From the NCBI GenBank assembly GCA_028291445.1, contig JAQGIA010000550.1:1-6812 (forward strand): DNA of 6,812 nt, written 5' to 3'. Of the stretch, positions 1 through 5,751 are shown piece after piece. Both the position numbers and the translations under genes were made by a program. How positions within the stretch are numbered: the first letter of the stretch is position 1; each line of letters starts with the position of its first letter. A model generated the notes under the pieces. The model saw only the letters and a list, made by a program, of their open reading frames with translations. It was not told the origin of the DNA and made no database searches. This DNA is from Belnapia sp. GTDB taxonomy: Bacteria; Pseudomonadota; Alphaproteobacteria; Acetobacterales; Acetobacteraceae.

Positions 1-1023
1 ATACCCGGCGCCCGCCTTCACCTTGCCGCGGAACAGCCAGTACACATAGGCGGTATAGGCCAGGATGATGGGGATCAGCACCGCCGCGCCCACCAGCAGG
101 AACAGCTGCGAGGAGCGCGGCGCCGCGGCGTCCCAGATGGTGATCTCGGGCGGCACGATCATCGGCCACATGCTGATGCCGAGCCCGGTATAGGCGAGGA
201 AGAACAGCCCGATCGTGCAGAGGAAGGGCAGCCCGTCCCGCCACGGATGGCCATCGGTCTGCCCAAGGGAGCGGAACAGCTTCCAGGCCAGCGCCACCAC
301 CAGGATCGGCACCGGCAGGGCGGTGAGGATGGCGGGGAAGGCGAACCAGCGGGCGCGGAATTCCGGCAGCAGGAAGGGCATCACCAGGCTGACCAGACCG
401 ATGCAGGCCAGGGTCAGCACCGCGAGCGGCCGCGCCAGCGCCCCGGCCTGGGCCTGCAGCTTGCCCTCGGTCTTCCAGACCAGCCAGCAGGCGCCGAGCA
501 ATCCGTAGCCCACCACCAGCGCCGCCGCGGTCAGGCAGGAGAAGGGCGTCAGCCAGTCCCACCAGCCACCGGCATAGGCCCGCTCCTCGACCTTGATGCC
601 CTGGACGAAGGCGCCGAGCGCCAGGCCCTGGCAAATCGTGGCCGCGTAGCTGCCCCAGGAGAAGGCGCGGTCCCAGCCGATCAACTGGCCCGGCGTCGCC
701 GCGCGGAACCGCATCTCGAAGGAGACGCCGCGAAAGATCAGCGCCAGCAGCATGAGGATGATCGGCATGTAGAGCGCCGGCAGGATGGTCGCGTAGGCCA
801 GCGGAAACACCGCGAACAACCCGGCACCACCCATGACGAGCCAGGTCTCGTTGCCGTCCCAGACCGGCGCCACGGTATTGACCGCCACGTCGCGGTCCCC
901 TTCGCCCCGGATCCACGGAAACAGGATGCCGACGCCGAGGTCGAAGCCATCCATGCAGACATAGAGGAACACGGAGATGGCGATCAGGAAGGCCCAGATG
1001 GTGGCGATGGTCTCGGCGCTCAT
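1..1023 (-). CDS. cydB: Cytochrome bd-type quinol oxidase subunit II (CydB/CioB), 3' end cut by window
   Basis: This is the second integral-membrane subunit of the cytochrome bd quinol oxidase; with CydA it forms the core heterodimer that oxidises quinol and reduces O2 to water. The frame is open from the ATG at 1023 to the window edge (341 codons, no stop). Family signatures are visible: DGFDLGVG at residues 25-32, WDGNETWLV at 55-63, and an FRGVSFE segment just before residue 105, followed by alternating hydrophobic helices. The last visible residues, FRGKVKAGAGY, match the usual C-terminal end of CIO-type CydB proteins, so only a few codons are probably missing. The start overlaps the cydA stop (ATGA) and has a GGAG eight bases upstream, inside the cydA 3' end, so the two subunits are likely translationally coupled. 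Any third small subunit (CydX-like) would lie outside the window. The family call is secure; the CioB subtype is inferred from length and the cydA partner. Confidence 0.96.
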   Translation of the reverse strand, partial: MSAETIATIWAFLIAISVFLYVCMDGFDLGVGILFPWIRGEGDRDVAVNTVAPVWDGNETWLVMGGAGLFAVFPLAYATILPALYMPIILMLLALIFRGVSFEMRFRAATPGQLIGWDRAFSWGSYAATICQGLALGAFVQGIKVEERAYAGGWWDWLTPFSCLTAAALVVGYGLLGACWLVWKTEGKLQAQAGALARPLAVLTLACIGLVSLVMPFLLPEFRARWFAFPAILTALPVPILVVALAWKLFRSLGQTDGHPWRDGLPFLCTIGLFFLAYTGLGISMWPMIVPPEITIWDAAAPRSSQLFLLVGAAVLIPIILAYTAYVYWLFRGKVKAGAGY

Positions 1024-2477
1024 GCGACGGGCTCCGATTGCTGGCCGGCTGCTGCCTTACCCGTTTGGGCCGCTGGGGCGCCCGCCGCTGCGGGGGCGGG
1101 CGTGATCCCCGCGGTGCGGATCGGCTGGTCGTGGCGGGGGCCTTCCTCATGCGGCATGGGCGGATGGCCGAACAGCCGGAACAGGTACCAGAGCCCGGCG
1201 CCGAAGACGCAGAAATAGACTATGACGAAAGCCGCCAGCGAAGCGGCGACGGCCGGTGCGGCGATCGGGCTGACGCTCTCGGCGGTGCGCATCAACCCAT
1301 AGACGGTATAGGGCTGCCGCCCGGCCTCGGTGGTGATCCAGCCGAAGGTGACCGCCACCAACCCGGCCGGCCCCATGCCCACCGCCCAGCGCTGGAACCA
1401 GGGCGTGTCGTACAGCCGGCCGCGCCAGCGCAGCAGCAGCGAGGCGGCGCCGAGCGCGATCATCAGCAGGCCGATCCCGACCATGATGCGGAAGGACCAA
1501 AAAACCAGCGGCACGTTAGTCGGCCGCGCATCGGGCGGGAAATCCTTCAGCCCGCGCACCTCGCCGTCCCATTCATGCGTCAGGATAAGGCTGCCGAGCC
1601 GAGGGATGCCGATGGCCATGCGGGTTTCCTCGCGGGCCATGTCCGGCATGCCGAACAGCAACAAGGGCGCGCCGCGCTGGGTCTCCCAATGGCCTTCCAT
1701 GGCGGCGATTTTCTGCGGCTGGTGCTGCCGGGTCACCAGCCCCTGCATGTCGCCGAAGACCGCCTGGGCGGGGGCCACCAGGGCGGCCATCCACATCGCC
1801 ATGGAGAACATCACCCGGGCGCGCTGATTGCCGCGGTCGCGCAGCAGGTGGAAGGCGCCGACCGCGCCGATGATCATCGCCGTCGTCAGATAGGCGCCGG
1901 TGATGGTGTGCAGGTAACGCAGCGGGAAGGAGGGGTTGAAGACGATCGCCCACCAATCCTCCGGCAGGAACCGGCCGTCCGGCCCGATCGAATGGCCCGT
2001 CGGCGTCTGCATCCAGGAATTCGCCGAGAGGATCCAGAAGCCGGAGATCAGCGTGCCGACCGCGACCAGGAGGGTGGCGGCGAAATGCAGGCCCTTCCCG
2101 ACCCGTCCCAGGCCGAACAGCATCACGCCGAGGAAGCCGGCCTCGAGGAAGAAGGCGGTCAGCACCTCATAGCCCAGCAGCGGCCCCAGCACCGGCCCGG
2201 TACGGTCCGAGAAGACCGACCAATTGGTGCCGAATTGGTAGGACAGCACGATGCCGGAGACCACGCCCATGGCGAAGTTCACGGCGAAGACCTTCAGCCA
2301 GTAGCGGAACAGGTCGAGGTAGAGCTCACGCTTGGTGAACAGCCACAGCCCCTCCAGCACCGCCAGGTAGCTGGCGAGGCCGATGGTGAATGCCGGGAAA
2401 AGGAAGTGGAAGGTGATGGTGAAGGCGAATTGGATTCGCGCCAGCAGCAGCGCATCCGGCAAGGCATCCCACAGCAT
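1020..2477 (-). CDS. cydA: Cytochrome bd-type quinol oxidase subunit I (CydA/CioA, short Q-loop type)
   Basis: This 485-residue haem-carrying subunit has the quinol-oxidation site and the O2-reducing di-haem site. By alignment from memory to E. coli CydA: H24 matches the b595 ligand H19, H190 and M332 match the b558 ligands H186 and M393, E104 and E112 match E99 and E107 of the proton path, and E384 in TEAGRQPY matches E445. The quinol-binding K and E of the Q loop appear as K256 and E261 (QKIAAME). Only about 70 residues separate E261 from the FRIMV helix, roughly half the E. coli distance. That is the short Q loop typical of the CIO class; cyanide resistance itself is inferred. The conserved GRQPW is GRQPY here. 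Residues from about 441 form a Pro/Ala/Gly-rich, probably disordered cytoplasmic tail. The ATG at 2477 follows GGGAAG with an eight-base spacer. The stop overlaps cydB by ATGA. No cydDC assembly genes are seen in the window. Confidence 0.97.
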   Translation of the reverse strand: MLWDALPDALLLARIQFAFTITFHFLFPAFTIGLASYLAVLEGLWLFTKRELYLDLFRYWLKVFAVNFAMGVVSGIVLSYQFGTNWSVFSDRTGPVLGPLLGYEVLTAFFLEAGFLGVMLFGLGRVGKGLHFAATLLVAVGTLISGFWILSANSWMQTPTGHSIGPDGRFLPEDWWAIVFNPSFPLRYLHTITGAYLTTAMIIGAVGAFHLLRDRGNQRARVMFSMAMWMAALVAPAQAVFGDMQGLVTRQHQPQKIAAMEGHWETQRGAPLLLFGMPDMAREETRMAIGIPRLGSLILTHEWDGEVRGLKDFPPDARPTNVPLVFWSFRIMVGIGLLMIALGAASLLLRWRGRLYDTPWFQRWAVGMGPAGLVAVTFGWITTEAGRQPYTVYGLMRTAESVSPIAAPAVAASLAAFVIVYFCVFGAGLWYLFRLFGHPPMPHEEGPRHDQPIRTAGITPAPAAAGAPAAQTGKAAAGQQSEPVA

Positions 2478-2528
2478 CGGCCGATCTTCCCAAGGTCACG
2501 CAGCGGTTTGAGCCCTGCATCCTACGGC

Positions 2529-2558
2529 GTTACATCCGATCCGGGGAGCCTTTGTTCA
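2529..2558 (-). promoter_or_regulatory. Possible weak sigma70-like promoter for cydAB
   Basis: In the 89-base gap before cydA the minus strand reads TGAACA (2558-2553), an 18-base spacer, then TGTAAC (2534-2529). Each hexamer matches the consensus at four of six positions. It would give a leader of about 45 bases. No FNR/ANR-type TTGAT-N4-ATCAA site is seen nearby. This is only a pattern match, and cydAB could equally be read through from the ACT-like gene. Confidence 0.22.
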
Positions 2559-2566
2559 CATCGACT

Positions 2567-2845
2567 TCAGGCGGCGATCCGCAGGGGCTGGCCAGCTTCG
2601 GTCCGCACGTCCAGCACGCCGAAGACCTGGCCCAGGTTGCCGGCGACGAGATGCAGCATCTCCTCCGGCATCGCTTCGAGCATGATCTCGACCCGGACCT
2701 GATCGCCGTCGCGCAGGGCGTGGAAGGCATCCGCCGTCAGATCCCGCTTGGCCAGGGGCTGGAGCAGCCGGGGCAACAGGCCGGGGCAGCTTTCGGCCAG
2801 CACGAAAAATCGGACGGACAGCAGCTTCGAGTTGGAAAGGGACAT
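2567..2845 (-). CDS. Small stand-alone ACT-like domain protein, function unknown
   Basis: This is a 92-residue protein with no predicted signal or membrane helix. Its pattern fits one ACT fold (beta-alpha-beta-beta-alpha-beta): strand VRFFVLAES (11-19), a turn PG at 21-22 and helix to about 35, strands at about 37-48 and 49-58 (RVEIMLEA), helix from about 60 to 74, and final strand FGVLDVRTE (75-83). The PG turn after the first strand and the closing VLDV strand resemble small regulatory subunits such as IlvH/IlvM. ACT domains usually bind amino acids and regulate a partner enzyme, but no partner is adjacent; cydA lies 89 bases downstream. The ATG at 2845 is chosen because the homology-like part begins there. 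A GTG at 2920 would add 25 residues of low-complexity, intergenic-looking sequence. The ribosome site is weak (GGAA, nine bases upstream) and lies inside a long hairpin. The CDS is likely; the ACT assignment is by eye. Confidence 0.72.
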   Translation of the reverse strand: MSLSNSKLLSVRFFVLAESCPGLLPRLLQPLAKRDLTADAFHALRDGDQVRVEIMLEAMPEEMLHLVAGNLGQVFGVLDVRTEAGQPLRIAA

Positions 2846-2980
2846 GGGATCGGGTTCCGAACAATGCGCGAAGACCAGGGGGTGGGATAAACCCGGCGGC
2901 GCAGGACGCGCCGTACCCACGGCGCAGCTCAGGCAGCCGGGCTGGTAATTCGCGCTGTACGGAACAGGACCGATGTCATG
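2843..2980 (-). promoter_or_regulatory. Long nested imperfect palindrome: probable structured leader of the ACT-like gene
   Basis: Seven collinear nested helices can be read directly: 2843-2846/2977-2980 (4 bp), 2849-2853/2970-2974 (5 bp), 2854-2859/2960-2965 (6 bp), 2866-2872/2949-2955 (7 bp), 2874-2878/2942-2946 (5 bp), 2892-2897/2936-2941 (6 bp) and 2908-2914/2919-2925 (7 bp, four-base loop). That is about 40 perfectly paired bases in a 138-base rod with small internal loops and one 13-base bulge (2879-2891). As minus-strand RNA it would hide the GGAA ribosome site and the ATG of the downstream gene. A competing hairpin, 2897-2902/2908-2913, excludes the terminal helix, so two conformations are possible. 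I do not recognise a known riboswitch, 6S or SRP RNA signature. A palindromic mobile repeat, or a small RNA from either strand, is also possible. Confidence 0.6.
2929..2979 (-). CDS. Possible 16-residue leader peptide ORF
   Basis: An ATG at 2979 opens the frame MTSVLFRTARITSPAA and ends at TGA 2931-2929, four bases before the terminal hairpin of the palindrome. Its codons make up the 5' arms of the outer helices, so a ribosome translating it would melt the structure that hides the downstream start. It has no strong ribosome site of its own, but its ATG overlaps the stop of another micro-ORF (ATGA). The peptide shows no run of a single amino acid that would point to classical amino-acid attenuation. 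An ORF this short can occur by chance. Confidence 0.28.
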   Translation of the reverse strand: MTSVLFRTARITSPAA

Positions 2981-3011
2981 CGGCGCAGCCTACGCCCGCC
3001 GGCCCCGCCAT
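2976..3011 (-). CDS. Possible 11-residue leader peptide ORF with good ribosome site
   Basis: The frame MAGPAGVGCAA starts 19 bases after the DUF2125 stop. It is preceded by AGGGG (3021-3017) with a five-base spacer, the clearest ribosome-binding sequence in this leader. Its TGA overlaps the ATG of the next micro-ORF (ATGA at 2979-2976), the same junction used by three real gene pairs in this window. Its existence as a translated peptide is inferred; GC-rich sequence yields many such short frames. Confidence 0.27.
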   Translation of the reverse strand: MAGPAGVGCAA

Positions 3012-3030
3012 GGCCACCCCTAAATTGCCA

Positions 3031-4116
3031 TCATCGGGTCGGCCATTCCCAGGCACCCAGCCGGACCAGCGGAATGCGCGCCAGGGTCAGGGTCCGGTCA
3101 TCGAGCGTTAAGGGCACGTTCAGTTCCGGCGGGCCGCCATCGGCCGGCGGCCGGCTGAGCAGCCGCAGCACGGTCCGGGCGGTCCCGGCGGCGCGGGGCG
3201 TCAGCAGCCCGGCGGCAGCGGCGGCCTCCAGCGCCTGGGCTGCGCCGGCCAGTTTCAGCGTCCCGGCGCCCATCGGCTGCAACGCCTCGTCCAGGGTCAG
3301 GGTGGCGGCGATGGCGGCGGTCACCGGCCCCCAGCGGAGGTCCAGCGCCCGCAGCGCCAGCGTGCCGCCGCCGTCGCGCCAGGCCTCGGCGCGCTCGCCA
3401 GGGCCGCGTCCGGGCGGTACCGGGCCGTTCAGCGCCAGGTCGAATTCCGCCGCCTGGAGGGTCCGGCCGAGCGCCGCGAGCATCGGCGCCTGCAGGGGCG
3501 ATTCCGGCAGCAGGATGCCCTCCGCCCCGCCGCGCAGGGTCACCGCCGGCTCGCCCTCGATGGCGGTGGTGCGGGTCTGCACCTCGAGCCGCACCCGCCG
3601 TGCCTCCACGCCACCGGCCGGGCTGCCGAAGCGCAGCCGTTCGCCTTCCAGCAGCGCGCCGCGCGGCGGCACATGGCGCTCGATCGGCAGCTCGGCCACC
3701 AACCGGTCGGCGGCGAAGGGGATCGTCGCCTCGCCAAGCCGCAGCCGGTGCCGGCCGGGCATGTCCACCACGAGATGGTCGACCCAGGGCAGCGAGACGC
3801 GGAGCAGCAGCGCCTCCGCCTGCCAGTCCATGCCGCCGGGCAGCGTGGCCTCGCCGCCCGCCAGGTGGAATTGCGGCAGGGTCAGCGTGGCGGAAAGCGG
3901 CCAGCCGCCCCGCAACGGGGCCGCGTGATCGACCCGCCAGCCCTGGGCGCGTCGAGTCTCGGCCCAGGCGGTGAAGCCGTCCTGCAATTGGCTGGACATC
4001 CAGCGCCACAGCAGCGCATGGCCGGCGGCCAGCGCCGCCACGAGCAGCGCGGCCACGAGCAGGACCCGGAACCCGAGCGGGCGCCGGCCGAAGGATGGCA
4101 TTGGCTTGGCTGACAT
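3031..4116 (-). CDS. DUF2125 family membrane-anchored protein
   Basis: This 361-residue protein has a short basic N-terminus, a single membrane helix at about residues 15-36, and a long extracytoplasmic domain rich in alternating beta-type segments. Features typical of the alphaproteobacterial DUF2125 family are the W residues just after the helix, an RRAQGW stretch, the GGWPL motif near 70-74 followed by LTLPQF, and a C-terminal segment of the type LTLDDRTLTLARIPLVRLG. The family has no established reaction; an envelope role is only an inference from topology. The ATG at 4116 is preferred because it sits just before the basic-plus-hydrophobic anchor. An upstream start at 4209 would add 31 residues and overlap the divergent chaC-like gene. 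No clear ribosome site precedes it, and an AT-rich TTATAT lies about 11-16 bases upstream, so a very short or leaderless mRNA is possible. The end lies 185 bases from the ACT-like gene. Confidence 0.87.
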   Translation of the reverse strand: MSAKPMPSFGRRPLGFRVLLVAALLVAALAAGHALLWRWMSSQLQDGFTAWAETRRAQGWRVDHAAPLRGGWPLSATLTLPQFHLAGGEATLPGGMDWQAEALLLRVSLPWVDHLVVDMPGRHRLRLGEATIPFAADRLVAELPIERHVPPRGALLEGERLRFGSPAGGVEARRVRLEVQTRTTAIEGEPAVTLRGGAEGILLPESPLQAPMLAALGRTLQAAEFDLALNGPVPPGRGPGERAEAWRDGGGTLALRALDLRWGPVTAAIAATLTLDEALQPMGAGTLKLAGAAQALEAAAAAGLLTPRAAGTARTVLRLLSRPPADGGPPELNVPLTLDDRTLTLARIPLVRLGAWEWPTR

Positions 4117-4134
4117 TTCGGCCGGGGATATAAC
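4106..4134 (+). promoter_or_regulatory. Candidate sigma70-like promoter for the chaC-like gene
   Basis: The plus strand carries TTGGCT (4106-4111), a 17-base spacer and TATAAC (4129-4134), in the 77-base gap between divergent starts. The predicted transcript would begin about 50 bases before the chaC ATG. The -35 part overlaps the first codons of the DUF2125 gene. The same AT-rich core, read on the minus strand, is a TATATC-like -10 close to the DUF2125 start, without an obvious -35. Confidence 0.4.
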
Positions 4135-4193
4135 CCGCCCCCAGGCCAGGCGCGAATTCTCGCGCGCATTCCCGACCGCCATCCCGGAGCCGC

Positions 4194-4757
4194 ATGCCGC
4201 ACCCCGCACCGCTCCCGCTCGACCCGGATGGGCAGCTTTATGTCTTCGGCTATGGCTCGCTGATCTGGCGGCCCGGCTTCGCCCATCTGGGCCGGCACCC
4301 AGCCCTGTTGCGCGGCTTCCACCGGCGCTTCTGCCTCTGGAGCCGGTTTTATCGCGGTACCGCCGAGACCCCGGGCCTGGTGCTCGGCCTCGACCGCGGC
4401 GGTGCCTGCCGCGGCGTCGCCTTCCGCGTCGCCGCCGCCGAGGCGGCCGCGGTGCTGGATTACCTCGATGCGCGGGAGAATCTGAACAACGAAGTGGTCT
4501 ATACCCGCCGCCTGCTGCCGATCCGCCTGCTGGATGCCGGGAGGGGCGCGATGGCGGTCACCTACGTGGCCAACCGGACGCATGGCAGCTATTGCCGGCC
4601 GACCCCCGACCATGCCGCCGCAGCCATCGCCCGCGGCATCGGCCAGGCCGGGGCGAACCGGGACTACCTGTTGAATACCTTGGCACATCTCCGGGAGATG
4701 GGGGTGCGGGACGCCGGCCTCGACCGCATCGCCGCACTGCTGCCACCGCCCGGATGA
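4194..4757 (+). CDS. ChaC-like gamma-glutamylcyclotransferase (probably glutathione-specific)
   Basis: This 187-residue cytosolic enzyme is of the ChaC/GGCT fold. The family releases 5-oxoproline from gamma-glutamyl compounds; ChaC members act on glutathione, giving cysteinylglycine. Seen here are the nucleotide-loop-like signature YVFGYGSLIW (16-25), the ChaC-type block RRFCLWSRFYRGTAETPGL (44-62), and YLDAREN (90-96), whose E95 matches the catalytic glutamate of the family. A conserved Y/N-rich segment continues through YVANRTHGSY (124-133). Length is normal for bacterial ChaC. The ATG at 4194 has GGAG four bases upstream, a slightly short spacing. It is the only plus-strand gene, divergent from DUF2125 and convergent with plsC. 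Substrate preference for glutathione is inferred from subfamily motifs. Confidence 0.92.
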   Translation: MPHPAPLPLDPDGQLYVFGYGSLIWRPGFAHLGRHPALLRGFHRRFCLWSRFYRGTAETPGLVLGLDRGGACRGVAFRVAAAEAAAVLDYLDARENLNNEVVYTRRLLPIRLLDAGRGAMAVTYVANRTHGSYCRPTPDHAAAAIARGIGQAGANRDYLLNTLAHLREMGVRDAGLDRIAALLPPPG

Positions 4758-4778
4758 CCTGAGCGACGCCATCCACCG

Positions 4779-4798
4779 GCCGATTGTCCACAATCGGC
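4779..4798 (+). terminator. Perfect 9-bp hairpin after the chaC-like gene, uncertain terminator
   Basis: Arms GCCGATTGT (4779-4787) and ACAATCGGC (4790-4798) are separated by two bases, 22 bases after the chaC stop. There is no T-run on the plus strand, so it would be an atypical intrinsic terminator. Alternatively it is a protein-binding palindrome; its right half contains TTGTCCACA, one mismatch from a DnaA box. Confidence 0.35.
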
Positions 4799-4936
4799 AG
4801 CCTGCCGCAGGGCAATGGTGCATCGCCCAGGACGGGTTTTCCCAAGCCTGGGGACAGGCCTGGATCGCATCGAAAATTATCCTGCCATATCAGTCTGTTA
4901 GAAAGTCATGCCGACTTCGAACAGAAGAAATCGATG

Positions 4937-4960
4937 CATGGTTTATGGCGGAAAACCATG
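4937..4960 (-). terminator. Hairpin downstream of plsC, candidate terminator
   Basis: Arms CATGGTTT (4937-4944) and AAACCATG (4953-4960) form an 8-bp stem with an eight-base loop, 32 bases past the plsC stop. On the minus strand it is followed after a few bases by a T-rich stretch (ATTTCTTCT), which fits a weak intrinsic terminator for the ftsX-ydcF-plsC transcript. The stem is not very GC-rich. Confidence 0.4.
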
Positions 4961-4992
4961 TGCGGGCAGGACCTTGTCCACTATGGCTGGAG

Positions 4993-5751
4993 TCAGGGCA
5001 CAGCCGCATGGGGCAAGTCATCCACCGGGTTATCCACAGGATGGCCAGCCATCAGCCGGTCGGATTCGGTCTCGATCACCCGCTCCAGTTCACCGATCAG
5101 CACCGCCCGCGGCAGTCCCGCCGGCAGCGGCGGCAGCACCGAAATGGTGATGGTGCCGGGCCGCTTGAGGAAGGCGCGCCGCCCCCAGCGCACCCCGCTG
5201 TCGGTCGCCACCGGGATCACCGGCAAGCCGGTCGCCGAGGCCAGGGCAGCGATCCCCGGCTGATAGGGGACCCGCTCGCCGGGGGCAACCCGGGTGCCCT
5301 CCGGAAAGATCACCAGCTGCCGGCCGGCCGCGGCGGCATCCTTGCCGGCCTTCAGCAGGTGCCGCATGGCCGCGCCGCCGCCGGCGCGGTCGACCGAGAT
5401 CATTCCGACCTTGGCGACCAGGAAGCCGTAGAAGGGAATCCGCAACAATTCCTGCTTCAGCACATAGGCGCATTTGGGAACCAGCAGCAGCCAGATGACG
5501 GTGTCGAAGGCCGATTGATGCTTGGCCGCGATCAGTGCCGGGCCCTGCTGCGGCAAATGCTCGCGCCCGGTGACCACCAGCCGGATGCCGCAGATGAAGC
5601 GCAGTTCCTGCACCACCAGCCAGGCCCAGAAGCGGATCGGCGGCATGGTCCAATGCGCCGGGGCCAGCAGCACTGGGGTGGACAGGATGGCGACCATCGC
5701 CGTGCTGCCGAAGAAGGCGATGTTGAACAGGACGGAGCGCAACCAGATCAT
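4993..5751 (-). CDS. plsC: 1-acyl-sn-glycerol-3-phosphate acyltransferase (PlsC family)
   Basis: This 252-residue inner-membrane enzyme acylates lysophosphatidic acid, or a related lysophospholipid, at the sn-2 position in phospholipid synthesis. The N-terminus has hydrophobic segments at about 5-32 and 40-60. The catalytic HX4D is KHQSAFD (H78, D83), followed by KQELLRIPFYG (99-109), VGMISVDR (115-122), the glycerophosphate-binding FPEGTR (149-154) and LPVIPV (176-181). All four acyltransferase blocks are intact and length is typical. The ATG at 5751 overlaps the ydcF stop (ATGA), which fits translational coupling, as no good ribosome site is present. A longer in-frame extension upstream lies inside ydcF and is rejected. 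The last 15 or so residues form a hydrophilic tail whose codons contain a perfect DnaA box. Exact substrate among lysophospholipids is not certain; some homologues act on ornithine lipids. Confidence 0.94.
   Translation of the reverse strand: MIWLRSVLFNIAFFGSTAMVAILSTPVLLAPAHWTMPPIRFWAWLVVQELRFICGIRLVVTGREHLPQQGPALIAAKHQSAFDTVIWLLLVPKCAYVLKQELLRIPFYGFLVAKVGMISVDRAGGGAAMRHLLKAGKDAAAAGRQLVIFPEGTRVAPGERVPYQPGIAALASATGLPVIPVATDSGVRWGRRAFLKRPGTITISVLPPLPAGLPRAVLIGELERVIETESDRLMAGHPVDNPVDDLPHAAVP
5030..5038 (+). promoter_or_regulatory. Perfect DnaA-box 9-mer within the plsC 3' end
   Basis: TTATCCACA matches the DnaA consensus TTATNCACA exactly. It lies in the codons for the hydrophilic C-terminal tail of PlsC. 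Related 9-mers in the same orientation are at 5018-5026 (TCATCCACC), 4974-4982 (TTGTCCACT), 4784-4792 (TTGTCCACA) and 4769-4777 (CCATCCACC). Whether DnaA binds here is unknown; the tail codons alone could produce this word. Confidence 0.35.

Larger units (their letters stand above)
4758..4992. other. AT-rich convergent intergenic gap, no gene found
   Basis: These 235 bases between the chaC-like and plsC stops hold no convincing coding frame. By hand count, 57 of the 100 bases at 4861-4960 are A or T, far above the surrounding coding DNA. The gap contains two perfect short hairpins (4779-4798 and 4937-4960) and several TCCAC-containing 9-mers resembling DnaA boxes. It may simply be a bidirectional termination region, but the density of motifs is unusual. 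Confidence 0.7.

Noticed and set aside
247..1218. Long plus-strand open frame opposite cydB
   Set aside because: It is antisense to conserved cydB and shows the same skewed composition with no recognisable domain.
1038..2702. Long plus-strand open frame (554 codons) opposite cydA and the ACT-like gene
   Set aside because: It is antisense to a cydA gene with all catalytic residues intact. Its product is Gln/Arg/His/Pro-rich low complexity, typical of the mirror frame of GC-rich genes.
2846..2920. GTG start at 2920 for the ACT-like protein
   Set aside because: It lies in the terminal hairpin of the leader, has no ribosome site, and adds only intergenic-like residues.
2843..2980. Assignment of the palindrome to 6S RNA, SRP RNA, TPP or cobalamin riboswitch
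   Set aside because: I looked for the conserved cores (SRP GGAA tetraloop region, TPP CUGAGA, B12 box) and did not find them, so no family name is given.
3098..4195. Second long minus-strand frame overlapping DUF2125
   Set aside because: Its composition is almost only Arg, Gly, Ala and Pro and it has no domain. The overlapping frame has a membrane anchor and DUF2125 features.
4758..4992. dif/Xer site or phage attachment site in the convergent gap
   Set aside because: No dif-like 11-6-11 palindrome, no tRNA and no integrase are seen.
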